A stretch of 27,255 nucleotides of DNA from DZBG01 sp049241565. Lineage in GTDB: Bacteria; Bdellovibrionota; Bacteriovoracia; Bacteriovoracales; Bacteriovoracaceae. Every line of letters begins with the position of its first letter. Positions within the stretch are counted from its first letter, which is position 1. Shown here piece after piece: positions 7,684-15,657 of this stretch. The translations under genes and the position numbers were made by a program. The notes beneath the pieces are model-generated. The model did no database searches, was not told the DNA's origin, and was given only the letters and a program-made list of their open reading frames with translations. The DNA is taken from assembly GCA_049241565.1 (NCBI GenBank), contig JBMLQL010000032.1, positions 1 to 27,255 of the forward strand, in the 5' to 3' direction.

Positions 7684-9888
7684 ATGAATGGAACTTTCCT
7701 ATCCCTAGGCCTATTCCTCTTATGTGCTCTTAGCACTCGTGTTTTTGCGACAGAGTTTACTCATATCAAACTTAAACCAGAAATTGAATCCGCGTTGTTG
7801 CAAAATTCATCGAATCAAGCAGAAATAAAATCCTCTGACCTGGCCCCCCTAAAAGATCTCAAAGGTGTGGTCCCCCCTAAATCAAATCTTTCGAATTCGG
7901 CCCGCTCAAAGATTTTAGGTGCAGTTTTAGGTAGCAAGATGAGTGCGCAGACCAATTCCAATTCTGCTCTTAAAAGCCTTAAAAGCGCATCAGATGATTG
8001 GAGTTCCCCCTTCCCTCCAGATGGTGAAGAGTCTCCACTCTACGAGCAAATTAGACGTGAACTTGAAGCTTCTCATCAAGAAATTGGCCTGGGTGAAGTC
8101 ACTCAATTAGATTTTGTTCGTCGTCAATTTAACATGGGCGTTGATAATTTTTCAGGCTTTAGCTGGCAAAAACCCTTCGGTGCCGTTCAGGTCTGGGCCG
8201 ATCGTCAAGTCACACCTAATATCCTCAGCTCAACGATGGGACTGAGCTGGCTGGTACAAGATACTTTCACTATTGATGTGGCCGCTTCAACTTTTCTTGA
8301 AACTCTTACGGACGCTGGAATGACTGATATGAGCGCTGTGGATATCGGTGCTTTTGCTGGTATTACTTTCAGACGAGTCTATACTGTTTATCACTACGCC
8401 AATTCCTATGAAGAAGGTCTTCGCGCCGATTTCTCTAAACTCTTTCTTCCCTTTTTAAAATTTGGACCTCGCTCAGTCGTGAATATGCGGCCAGATGAAA
8501 TTATCAAAAAAGAAGATATTTGGACAATTAAGGCCGGTGGCCAGGTGACATCTCCACCTATTTATGGAGTGAGTGGAAGTTTTGGTGTTCTGGCCGAAGG
8601 AAGTTTTAAAAGTCTTCTCTCTGTTCAGTCTAATCCTGTATCAATGGCAGAAGATGAACGGCTAAGTGTTTCGTTGAAACAAACAAAAGGCGCAATGGTT
8701 GGTGCAAATCTTAGTCTACAATTGGACTTTTTTAAGCTCTTAAAGCTCACAATACTAAATTATGATCTTCAGTATTCTTTTGATTCGGCCAAAGAATTTA
8801 AACTTTCTTTGCCTCAAAATACGATGACAAATCTTGTCAGCTCAACTCCTGAAGGATCTGAATTCAAAAAAATTCTTAGAGGCTACGCTAAAGTTAACGT
8901 CCTTGAACCTTACGTGTCTCAGCTTAATGAGAATGAATCTTCTAGTCTCTCACAGAGAGGAAGTGTGCTCATATGGGGAAAACTCTCTAAAACCAAAACA
9001 GAACAAGTTCGAGTGATAAAAGATGGTGTGGTAAAAACATTTTATAAAAACTATGCCCAATCAGTAAAAGTTGTTCAGAATCTTTTAAGCCGTCTCCTAG
9101 GGGCCGTGATCTATAAAATTTTTAAATTTCCTATGGGAACTCAAAACGCTGCCTATTACTCAAATGAAATAACTTTGGAGTACGAGGCCACTCATCCTCA
9201 AGCAAGTAAGCCTGATGTGATGAAAATTGATTCTACTTCTCAAGCCTCCCTGGTGATGAATATAAGTTACGAAGCAGCACGGACTGATCGCTGGGTCGAT
9301 CGCAAATATAAAAATGATGTGGCCTGGGTGGTAGGTTCATTTACGACACTCGGACAAAGCCATGTTGATCTGATTAAAAATGAACAGCTCAAAGGACCGA
9401 TGCGGGTTAATTCGATTATTCGTATTGAAAAAGCTGGCCTTGATTATATGCTCTACAGTCCAGAAAATAATGTCATCGGCCCTATTGCAGACGCTTGTAA
9501 TACAAAACGCAAGAGCTCTTGGCTCGATGCTAGAAAACGCGCCAAAATGATCAAACGTCTTCAAATTGGAAAAGATGTCTGCGTGAAGAGTTTAGTTAAA
9601 TCCTACTATGCCTTTAAAAATGATCTGGCCCGTGATGGGAAACCGTCTCTGGCCCTGCTTAAAAACGTCGTCTCAAAATTCTTAAAAGAGGCCAATAATA
9701 TCAACGAGATTAAGGCCCTTTTCGGAGCACAGAACGTCTTTATCAATGGTCAACTTCAGGCCACAACCTCATCTGGTGGAAGCTTCACGGCTCCCTTTAA
9801 TCAAGGGATTTTCCGTGGTCTTGGAGTGATTGATAACTATAAAAGAACTCTGGGTTCCAGAACTCCAGCGAGTGTGGTAAATGAATAA
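7684..9888 (+). CDS. large exported protein of unknown function, 734 residues
   Basis: The ATG at 7684 has GAGG 6 nt upstream and is followed directly by a Sec signal peptide (MNGTFLSLGLFLLCALSTRV, then FATEF); an upstream TTG at 7636 would bury the signal peptide. After a low-complexity Ser/Asn/Lys region (about 30-105) there is a long beta-rich region (about 140-400) with Gly/Phe/Tyr alternation such as IGAFAGITFRRVYTVYHYAN, then a mixed region and a helical C-terminal part (about 620-700) with three cysteines. This could be a periplasmic or outer-membrane-associated protein. I recognise no family. Only 2 nt separate its stop from the start of sua5, so the two are cotranscribed. Confidence 0.75.
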   Translation: MNGTFLSLGLFLLCALSTRVFATEFTHIKLKPEIESALLQNSSNQAEIKSSDLAPLKDLKGVVPPKSNLSNSARSKILGAVLGSKMSAQTNSNSALKSLKSASDDWSSPFPPDGEESPLYEQIRRELEASHQEIGLGEVTQLDFVRRQFNMGVDNFSGFSWQKPFGAVQVWADRQVTPNILSSTMGLSWLVQDTFTIDVAASTFLETLTDAGMTDMSAVDIGAFAGITFRRVYTVYHYANSYEEGLRADFSKLFLPFLKFGPRSVVNMRPDEIIKKEDIWTIKAGGQVTSPPIYGVSGSFGVLAEGSFKSLLSVQSNPVSMAEDERLSVSLKQTKGAMVGANLSLQLDFFKLLKLTILNYDLQYSFDSAKEFKLSLPQNTMTNLVSSTPEGSEFKKILRGYAKVNVLEPYVSQLNENESSSLSQRGSVLIWGKLSKTKTEQVRVIKDGVVKTFYKNYAQSVKVVQNLLSRLLGAVIYKIFKFPMGTQNAAYYSNEITLEYEATHPQASKPDVMKIDSTSQASLVMNISYEAARTDRWVDRKYKNDVAWVVGSFTTLGQSHVDLIKNEQLKGPMRVNSIIRIEKAGLDYMLYSPENNVIGPIADACNTKRKSSWLDARKRAKMIKRLQIGKDVCVKSLVKSYYAFKNDLARDGKPSLALLKNVVSKFLKEANNINEIKALFGAQNVFINGQLQATTSSGGSFTAPFNQGIFRGLGVIDNYKRTLGSRTPASVVNE

Positions 9889-9890
9889 AC

Positions 9891-10856
9891 ATGACAAAGT
9901 TTCCCCTCATCTCCATTGCTGAAGCAAAAACGAAACTCTTAAGTGGCGATGTTGTCGCTATTCCCACAGAGACCGTTTATGGTCTGGCCGGACATATTCA
10001 TTCAGAAGCTGGTTTAAAAAAAATATTCTCGACTAAAGAGAGGCCTTTTTTTGATCCTCTTATTGTCCATGTTGATAGTGTAGAAAAAGCACGTATTCTC
10101 TCTAGTGACTGGAATGAGGTTCATGATCTTCTGGCCACTTCATTCTGGCCTGGACCACTGACAATGGTTGTCCCCAAACATTCTTCAGTCAATCCCATCA
10201 TTACTTCAGGTCTTGATTCAGTGGGGATTAGATGCCCTTACCATAAATTAACATTAGATCTTCTCTCTCAAATCGAGGGTGGTCTGGCCGCCCCAAGTGC
10301 TAATAAATTTGGGAAGACCTCACCTACAAGTGCAGCTCATGTTTTTGAAGAATTTGGTGAAGCTGTTTCTATTATTGATGGTGGTCCTTGTCATGTGGGT
10401 ATTGAATCCACGGTGGTGGGAATGGTGAAAGAAGATAAATGGAAACTAAAAATTTATCGACCAGGACACCTCAGTAAAAAACATTTCGATGAGTTATTTA
10501 TGATTCATGATCTTGGAATAGAAGTTCTCTATGCTCAAAGTCCAGTGGCCCCCGGACAATTGAAACATCATTATATGCCTCGGATTCCTCTCGTTCTCAC
10601 CACTAAAGATTTCTCATGGGAAAAAGATAAAGGTGAAATCGAAGTGGCCCTAAAAAAACAATTTAACAAACCTGCTTTTTGGAAACTCTCAGAAGATGCC
10701 GTCCTGGCCAGTCGCTCTCTTTACCAAAATATGAGAGAGTTTGATCAAGATGGATCGGATATTATTCTTCTGCAAAAACAAGATCATTTTTCAACTGAGG
10801 AATGGCTTGGTATTTGGAATCGTTTGGATAAAGCGAAAAGCCTTGATCTGATTTAA
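9891..10856 (+). CDS. L-threonylcarbamoyladenylate synthase, Sua5 type
   Basis: 321 residues. The enzyme makes threonylcarbamoyl-AMP from threonine, bicarbonate and ATP, the first step of t6A37 tRNA modification. The YrdC domain (1-195) has PTETVYGL (25-32), the KERPFFDPL substrate loop (49-57), APSANKFGKTSPT (134-146) and GIESTVV (170-176). After it comes the Sua5-type linker SPVAPGQLKHHYMP (217-230) and a small C-terminal Rossmann-like domain, so this is the long Sua5 form, not the short TsaC/YrdC form. The start lies 2 nt after the upstream stop with no clear Shine-Dalgarno, which suggests reinitiation. A terminator for the opposite-strand operon lies inside its last codons. Confidence 0.93.
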   Translation: MTKFPLISIAEAKTKLLSGDVVAIPTETVYGLAGHIHSEAGLKKIFSTKERPFFDPLIVHVDSVEKARILSSDWNEVHDLLATSFWPGPLTMVVPKHSSVNPIITSGLDSVGIRCPYHKLTLDLLSQIEGGLAAPSANKFGKTSPTSAAHVFEEFGEAVSIIDGGPCHVGIESTVVGMVKEDKWKLKIYRPGHLSKKHFDELFMIHDLGIEVLYAQSPVAPGQLKHHYMPRIPLVLTTKDFSWEKDKGEIEVALKKQFNKPAFWKLSEDAVLASRSLYQNMREFDQDGSDIILLQKQDHFSTEEWLGIWNRLDKAKSLDLI

Positions 10857-10864
10857 ATCAAGGC
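10830..10864 (-). terminator. intrinsic terminator of the kdsB-pyrG-kdsA-kdsC operon
   Basis: Perfect 8-bp stem GCCTTGAT / ATCAAGGC (10840-10847 and 10857-10864) with a 9-nt loop. On the minus strand it is followed by TTTTCGCTTT (10839-10830). It lies 9 nt past the stop of the membrane protein gene and within the sua5 coding end. On the plus strand there is no clear T tract. Confidence 0.75.
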
Positions 10865-10872
10865 CATCTCAT

Positions 10873-11454
10873 TTAGAAACCCATCTGAAAAACACCTAAT
10901 TTTTTGATCAAAAATAAGACAATCGTAAAAGCAAAAACAAAATAAATGAATTTCTTAAAATTCGTAAAAAGCTTAACGTACTCATCTGGAGCAAGATTAC
11001 CTGCAATATTGTGCTGATCTAAAATCGCAATCACTCTTTCGATATCATTATCGGCCACCACAAAAAGGTCTCCTTTTTGAGAAGTGATCGTGATCGCCAC
11101 CTTGGGATGAAGTAATTTAAAGCTTTTCACCTCAGAATAAGGAACAAACTTATTCATGAAAGGTAATCCACGATTATAGTAGAATCCTTTTTCACAAAAC
11201 TTCACTCCACGAATAAGGGAGTAGTAAAAAGCAGGAACAATCACAAGGAAGAAAAATGAAATAAACTCGGCAGGATAACGATAATGAAATTTTAAGACGG
11301 CCAAAGGGCCATATTCTCTTTCGGTGAAAAACTTCTCAATAGAATAAGTCCCTAGATAAAAATCATAAAAGAAAAAGAGAGTAATGGCCAAGATAAGAAG
11401 TCTGAAGCTGTTGAGCATCGACGTCTTGTACATTTTTTTGACTGTCGCTCCCAT
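10873..11454 (-). CDS. membrane protein of unknown function, 193 residues, last gene of the KDO operon
   Basis: Three hydrophobic segments are visible: about 17-35 (LLILAITLFFFYDFYLG), 61-80 (EFISFFFLVIVPAFYYSLI) and 166-185 (FIYFVFAFTIVLFLI). Between the second and third is a cytoplasmic beta-rich stretch (about 83-145: GVKFCEKGFYYN, VPYSEVKSFKL, VAITITSQKGDLFVV) followed by a helix, a layout like a bacterial PH domain. The ATG overlaps the kdsC stop by one base (TAATG) with GAGGA in the right place, so translation is coupled to kdsC. In many Gram-negatives the gene after kdsC is lptC; this protein has more membrane helices than LptC and does not resemble it. Confidence 0.75.
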   Translation of the reverse strand: MGATVKKMYKTSMLNSFRLLILAITLFFFYDFYLGTYSIEKFFTEREYGPLAVLKFHYRYPAEFISFFFLVIVPAFYYSLIRGVKFCEKGFYYNRGLPFMNKFVPYSEVKSFKLLHPKVAITITSQKGDLFVVADNDIERVIAILDQHNIAGNLAPDEYVKLFTNFKKFIYFVFAFTIVLFLIKKLGVFQMGF

Positions 11455-11990
11455 TAGAAATCCTCCACATGAGCAGTGATTCCTTGAGCGTAACGGACTA
11501 AATCCATCACTTCACGGGCAGCTCCGTCCCCACTTTTCCTTTCAGTCACATAATCTACTATTGAAGTCACTTCTTCATTTGTATTGGGAACAGTAGCAGA
11601 GAACCCTGCTTTTTTAAGAAGGGGAAGATCAAATAATTCATCTCCCATATAAAGGATTTCATCTGCCGCTACATTATAGCGCTTCATAATATCCAAAAAT
11701 GCATCTCGCTTATCTTCGTTACCAACATAACAAAAATCAACTCCGAGCTGACTCGTTCTTTTTTTTACTGAGACAGAGTCTCCTCCAGTAATAACCCCTA
11801 CTTTAATTCCAGCCTTCATGAGCATTTTCATCCCAAAGCCATCATAGATATTAAAATAACGGTTAAATCCCACTTCTTCACCATGCCAAAAAACTTTGCA
11901 ATCAGTAAGGATTCCATCGAGATCAAAAGCACAGACTTTAATTTTTTTAAGTTTGGCCTGGTGTTTTTTAGAAACTTCTTTCAACTTCAT
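11454..11990 (-). CDS. kdsC: 3-deoxy-D-manno-octulosonate 8-phosphate phosphatase
   Basis: 178 residues, a capless C0-type HAD hydrolase that removes phosphate from KDO-8-P. Motif I is FDLDGILTD (nucleophile D23, acid D25), motif II ITGG (67-70), motif III lysine K94 in NEDKRDA, and motif IV GDELFDLPLL (D117, D121), the KdsC/YrbI arrangement. The C-terminal GDGAAREVMDL segment is the conserved tail that enters the neighbour's active site in the tetramer. It follows kdsA by 2 nt and overlaps the next gene by one base. Confidence 0.95.
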   Translation of the reverse strand: MKLKEVSKKHQAKLKKIKVCAFDLDGILTDCKVFWHGEEVGFNRYFNIYDGFGMKMLMKAGIKVGVITGGDSVSVKKRTSQLGVDFCYVGNEDKRDAFLDIMKRYNVAADEILYMGDELFDLPLLKKAGFSATVPNTNEEVTSIVDYVTERKSGDGAAREVMDLVRYAQGITAHVEDF

Positions 11991-11992
11991 AT

Positions 11993-12796
11993 TTATCCTA
12001 CAGCCGCTTTAATTTTCAATAACACATCAACAATTGATTTCACCTGAACTAATGGAAGGGCCGTGGCTGAATCAGAAAGAGCCTTCTCTGGATTCGGGTG
12101 ACATTCCATAAAGATCCCATCGGCCCCTGCCGCAACGGCTGCTTTAGCAAGAGTAACGATTTGCTCTCGTTTTCCGCCTGTCATCGTTCCAAGTCCGCCT
12201 GGACGCTGAACACAGTGAGTGGCATCGTGTACTGTTCTTACTCCATAAGATTTCATGATTTGAAATGAGGCCATATCAACCACAAGATTATTATAACCAA
12301 AACTTGTTCCACGCTCTGTGAGAATAATTTTTTCTTTAGGAAGGAAATGAGAGGCCTTATCAACGATGTTTTTTGTTTCTTCAGGAGACAAAAATTGTCC
12401 TTTCTTCACTTTCAACTCGCGGTTATATTTCGCACAGGCCTCTGCTCCTGCGAAAATCATATCTGTCTGACGACACAAGAAGGCAGGAACTTGAAGAACG
12501 CTCACTGACTTGGCCACAATTTCAGCTTGGTCAGGAACGTGATAATCAGTAAGAGTTGGAAGACCAAATTCTTTATTAATTGTTTCAAGAATTTTCATTC
12601 CCTCATCAATCCCTGGTCCTCTATATGAAGTGAAGCTAGAACGATTTGCCTTATCAAAGCTTCCTTTAAAGTGAAGATTGATTTGATTTTTATAAGGTTC
12701 AAGCTCTTTTACTAACGTCTCGGCAATTTGACGGGCCAGATCCATGCTCTCAAGAACACAAGGGCCAATATAAAAATCCATTTTCTTTGATGTCAT
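11993..12796 (-). CDS. kdsA: 3-deoxy-8-phosphooctulonate synthase (KDO-8-P synthase), metal-dependent type
   Basis: 267 residues. Condenses phosphoenolpyruvate with arabinose-5-phosphate. Family motifs are GPCVLES (11-17), FKGSFDKANRSS (43-54), PAFLCRQTD (104-112), TERGTSFGYNN (160-170), DATHCVQ (191-197) and MECHPNP (230-236). The cysteine at position 13 in GPCVLES stands where non-metal enzymes such as E. coli's have asparagine. With H194, E231 and D242 it completes the metal site of the Aquifex-type enzyme, so this is predicted to be a metal-dependent KdsA. A GAGGT site precedes the ATG. It lies 3 nt after pyrG. Confidence 0.96.
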   Translation of the reverse strand: MTSKKMDFYIGPCVLESMDLARQIAETLVKELEPYKNQINLHFKGSFDKANRSSFTSYRGPGIDEGMKILETINKEFGLPTLTDYHVPDQAEIVAKSVSVLQVPAFLCRQTDMIFAGAEACAKYNRELKVKKGQFLSPEETKNIVDKASHFLPKEKIILTERGTSFGYNNLVVDMASFQIMKSYGVRTVHDATHCVQRPGGLGTMTGGKREQIVTLAKAAVAAGADGIFMECHPNPEKALSDSATALPLVQVKSIVDVLLKIKAAVG

Positions 12797-12799
12797 AAA

Positions 12800-14404
12800 T
12801 TACCTCTTCTCTTTTCCACTGGCCTCTACGAATGACTTAAATAGAGGGTGTGGACTATATGGTCTTGATTTAAATTCTGGATGATATTGGCAAGCAATGA
12901 AGAAAGGATGATCCTTAAGTTCAATAATCTCTACCAAATTATGTTTTGTATTTTTTCCGGAAATAATTAGTCCTGCTTTTTCAAGCGGCCCAATATACTC
13001 ATTATTGACTTCTAGGCGGTGACGGTGACGTTCACTAATTTTAGTCGTCCCATAAATTTTTTCAGCTAACGTCCCTTTACTAATCTCGCAATCATAGGCC
13101 CCTAGACGCATGCTTCCGCCTTTGGCCCCATCCTTACTTTGTCCGGCCATATAATGGACTACAAAGTCGCCCTCTTTATCAAATTCCATTGAGGTTGCCG
13201 TTTTAAGCCCTGCTTGATGACGAGCAAATTCAATAATCGCTAATTGAAGTCCTAAGCAAATTCCAAAGAAGGGTTTCTTATGAGTACGGGCAAATTCGAT
13301 GGCCTTAATTTTTCCTTCTGTTCCACGTGAACCAAATCCTCCAGGGACTAAAATTCCGTCGACGCGCGAGAGAAGATCAAACTTCTCCCCTTTCTCTAAA
13401 TCCTCGGCATCGATATATTCAAGTTTAAGTTTTACTTGATTGGCTATGGCCCCATGTCTGAGGGCTTCATCAAGAGATTTATAACTTTCAATAAGATCAG
13501 TGTATTTTCCTACCACTCCGATAGTCACCGTTTTAAGAGGGTGTTCGGCATTATACACCACTTGCTCAAGATCTTTGATATCAGGTTGAGTGGCCCAGAT
13601 ACCAAGAATGTCTGAAACTCTCTGATCAAGACCCTGCTTGTGAAATTCAAGAGGGACTTTATAAATCAAATCGAGATCGATCGATTGGAAAACATTCTTT
13701 TTAGGAACATTACAGAAAAGAGAAATTTTCTCTAAAATATCTTCATCGATAGCACGGTCTGCGCGACAAATAATAATCTGTGGAGTGAGACCAATAGAGC
13801 GAAGCTCTTTCACTGAATGCTGGGCCGGTTTTGATTTTAACTCTCCCGCAGCATCAAGATACGGCACAAGAACTAAATGAATGAGGCAGACATTCTCGGG
13901 ACCTACATCCAAGGCGAATTGACGGATTGATTCCATGAAAGGCAGAGACTCAATATCCCCAACCGTTCCACCAACCTCTCCCATCAAAAGATCGCATTTT
14001 TCAGCGGCCACATGAATACGGCGTTTGATTTCATCTGTAATATGAGGAACAACTTGAACCGTTTTTCCGAGGTATTTCCCTTCACGCTCATTTTCAATCA
14101 CAGTCAAGTAAACTTTCCCTGTCGTAAAATTATTCTCACGAGACAGAGTTAATTTAGTGAAGCGCTCATAATGACCCAAATCAAGATCAGTTTCTGCTCC
14201 GTCATCGGTCACAAAAACTTCACCATGCTGAGTCGGGCTCATTGTTCCTGGGTCCACATTGATATAGGGATCCATCTTCAGCATATTCACTTTGATTCCA
14301 CGGCGCTCTAAGAGCGAGGCGAGAGAGGCCGCAGCCAGCCCTTTTCCAAGAGAGCTAGTCACCCCACCAGTGATAAAAATATATTTTTTCTTATGAGTAC
14401 TCAC
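12800..14404 (-). CDS. pyrG: CTP synthase
   Basis: 534 residues, normal length. The amidoligase half starts KYIFITGGVTSSLGKG (P-loop, 7-22) and has MDPYINVDPGTMSP (44-57) and GEVFVTDDGAETDLDLGHYE (61-80). The glutaminase half has the nucleophile C383 in GICLGLQLA and H508/E510 in YHPEF. The enzyme makes CTP from UTP, ATP and glutamine. The start is a GTG at 14404, immediately after the kdsB TAA, with GAGAGG 9 nt upstream; no in-frame ATG fits. Its position between kdsB and kdsA makes sense because KdsB uses CTP to activate KDO. Confidence 0.97.
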   Translation of the reverse strand: MSTHKKKYIFITGGVTSSLGKGLAAASLASLLERRGIKVNMLKMDPYINVDPGTMSPTQHGEVFVTDDGAETDLDLGHYERFTKLTLSRENNFTTGKVYLTVIENEREGKYLGKTVQVVPHITDEIKRRIHVAAEKCDLLMGEVGGTVGDIESLPFMESIRQFALDVGPENVCLIHLVLVPYLDAAGELKSKPAQHSVKELRSIGLTPQIIICRADRAIDEDILEKISLFCNVPKKNVFQSIDLDLIYKVPLEFHKQGLDQRVSDILGIWATQPDIKDLEQVVYNAEHPLKTVTIGVVGKYTDLIESYKSLDEALRHGAIANQVKLKLEYIDAEDLEKGEKFDLLSRVDGILVPGGFGSRGTEGKIKAIEFARTHKKPFFGICLGLQLAIIEFARHQAGLKTATSMEFDKEGDFVVHYMAGQSKDGAKGGSMRLGAYDCEISKGTLAEKIYGTTKISERHRHRLEVNNEYIGPLEKAGLIISGKNTKHNLVEIIELKDHPFFIACQYHPEFKSRPYSPHPLFKSFVEASGKEKR

Positions 14405-15133
14405 TTAAAGATACCTCTCTACTTTTTGGACATCCTCAGGCACATCAACGCCCTGAAGAATCATATTCACTTTTAAAGCCCCTATGCTAAACCCCATCTC
14501 CATGGCCCGAAGTTGCTCGAGTTTTTCAAGATCTTCCAGCCTTGCCAAGGGAGCTTTGACAAAGGCCTTCAGGGCCTCAGGTCGATAACTATAAACGCCA
14601 ATATGTTGGTGCCACTCATACTCATTTTTTTGATCTCGGTCATAAGGAAGAGAGGCCCGTGAAAAATACAAACACTGTCCCGAAGCTTCAGCTAAAACAG
14701 CTTTGACAACATTGGGATTTTTAAAATCCTCTTCACTACTTTTGCGAGGACGAACCATCGTCGTCACATCAAATTTTGAATTTAAATGAAACTGGGCCAG
14801 AGACTTTAAACTCTCTCCAGGAAGAAGAGGCTCATCCCCTTGAACATTAATCACAATATCGGCTTTCCCCTCATAAAATCTTTCATAGGCCAGAGCAATC
14901 CTTTCAGATCCAGAGGGAACATCATCATTCACACGAATGACTTTACCACCAAATCTTTTCACCTCTGCTTCGATACGATCATCATCGGTCACCACTGCAC
15001 ACTCAAACCCAGACATGGCGGTATTTTGATAAACACGCTCAATCATTGTCTTGTTTTTAAGGAGACTCAGAGGCTTTCCCGGAAAACGGGACGACTGGTA
15101 ACGAGCAGGGATCAGAACCACTACTTTTGACAT
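14405..15133 (-). CDS. kdsB: 3-deoxy-manno-octulosonate cytidylyltransferase (CMP-KDO synthetase)
   Basis: 242 residues. Activates KDO with CTP for transfer to lipid A. The nucleotidyltransferase motifs are IPARYQSSRFPGKPL (8-22), VVTDDDRI (about 47-54), SGSERIA, INVQGDEPL, HIGVYSYR and LEKLEQLRAMEMG. The ATG at 15133 has GAGGA 7 nt upstream; a TTG one codon earlier is too close to that site. First gene of the operon kdsB-pyrG-kdsA-kdsC-membrane protein, with a near-consensus promoter 30 nt upstream. Confidence 0.95.
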   Translation of the reverse strand: MSKVVVLIPARYQSSRFPGKPLSLLKNKTMIERVYQNTAMSGFECAVVTDDDRIEAEVKRFGGKVIRVNDDVPSGSERIALAYERFYEGKADIVINVQGDEPLLPGESLKSLAQFHLNSKFDVTTMVRPRKSSEEDFKNPNVVKAVLAEASGQCLYFSRASLPYDRDQKNEYEWHQHIGVYSYRPEALKAFVKAPLARLEDLEKLEQLRAMEMGFSIGALKVNMILQGVDVPEDVQKVERYL

Positions 15134-15162
15134 CAAAAAATCCTCAAGAAAATTGATCCTTC

Positions 15163-15191
15163 ATCTTAGAAGTTAAGTCACAACTAGACAA
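15163..15191 (-). promoter_or_regulatory. promoter of the kdsB operon
   Basis: Minus strand TTGTCT (15186-15191), a 17-nt spacer and TAAGAT (15163-15168). The predicted leader is about 23 nt and includes the GAGGA site of kdsB. No other promoter-like pair is obvious in the short gaps of the operon. Confidence 0.6.
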
Positions 15192-15212
15192 TATTTTCGC
15201 AGAGAAGAAACA

Positions 15213-15240
15213 TTGCATTATTAAAGTCTCATGCTAAACT
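15213..15240 (+). promoter_or_regulatory. promoter of the 112-residue secreted protein, predicted leaderless
   Basis: TTGCAT (15213-15218), a 16-nt spacer and TAAACT (15235-15240), which ends 7 nt before the ATG at 15248. No Shine-Dalgarno is present (the 7 nt read AATTTCT). It is divergent from the kdsB promoter. Confidence 0.5.
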
Positions 15241-15247
15241 AATTTCT

Positions 15248-15586
15248 ATGAAGCTTGTTTTTCTTATGCTTATTTTCGTCAATACTTTGGCAGCTCAAGA
15301 GTCTGAGCTGCTGCGCAATGCTATCCAGGATCCGGCCCAATCTATCCGCTGCAAAGAACTTTTTAAGGAGCGAGAAGAGAAAATTTCAATGAAACAGAAG
15401 CTTAGCGGTCTGATTCAACGAAATGAAGTCCTACAAAGACGAACTCCAAACAATAAACAAAGTTTAAAAAAGCGGTTAGAGGCCAACCACGTCAAAGTAA
15501 GAAATGAGATTTATCTTAACGCTCTTCAAATTCAGACCACTGAAGAGAAAATTGTTCGTTCCGGATGCCCTGGACTTAATCTCTAA
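15248..15586 (+). CDS. small exported coiled-coil protein, 112 residues
   Basis: Signal peptide MKLVFLMLIFVNTLAAQESE with cleavage near LAA-QE. The mature part is almost entirely charged helix (EREEKISMKQKLSGLI, KKRLEANHVKVRNEIYLNA) with heptad spacing, and has two cysteines, one near residue 35 (SIRCKEL) and one near the end (SGCPGL), which could pair after export. No family is recognised. It lies just ahead of the TolC/barrel pair and may be a periplasmic partner of that unit, but it has its own promoter and the TolC gene seems to have another. Confidence 0.7.
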   Translation: MKLVFLMLIFVNTLAAQESELLRNAIQDPAQSIRCKELFKEREEKISMKQKLSGLIQRNEVLQRRTPNNKQSLKKRLEANHVKVRNEIYLNALQIQTTEEKIVRSGCPGLNL

Positions 15587-15609
15587 ATTTTACTTCCCAA
15601 ATTTCTTAA

Positions 15610-15618
15610 TGCTAGAAT
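15610..15618 (+). promoter_or_regulatory. candidate extended -10 promoter of the TolC-like gene
   Basis: TGC-TAGAAT (15610-15618) is a good extended -10 element; the -35 region (TTACTT, 15590-15595, 17 nt upstream) is weak. The leader of about 33 nt carries AGGGAG before the TTG start. Confidence 0.4.
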
Positions 15619-15657
15619 TCTCCTACACACACGTTCCATAGTCGTAGGGAGACAATT

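Noticed and set aside
14840..15130. Plus-strand open frame of 96 codons
   Set aside because: It lies fully antisense to kdsB, whose motifs are unambiguous; the frame has no RBS and no recognisable product.
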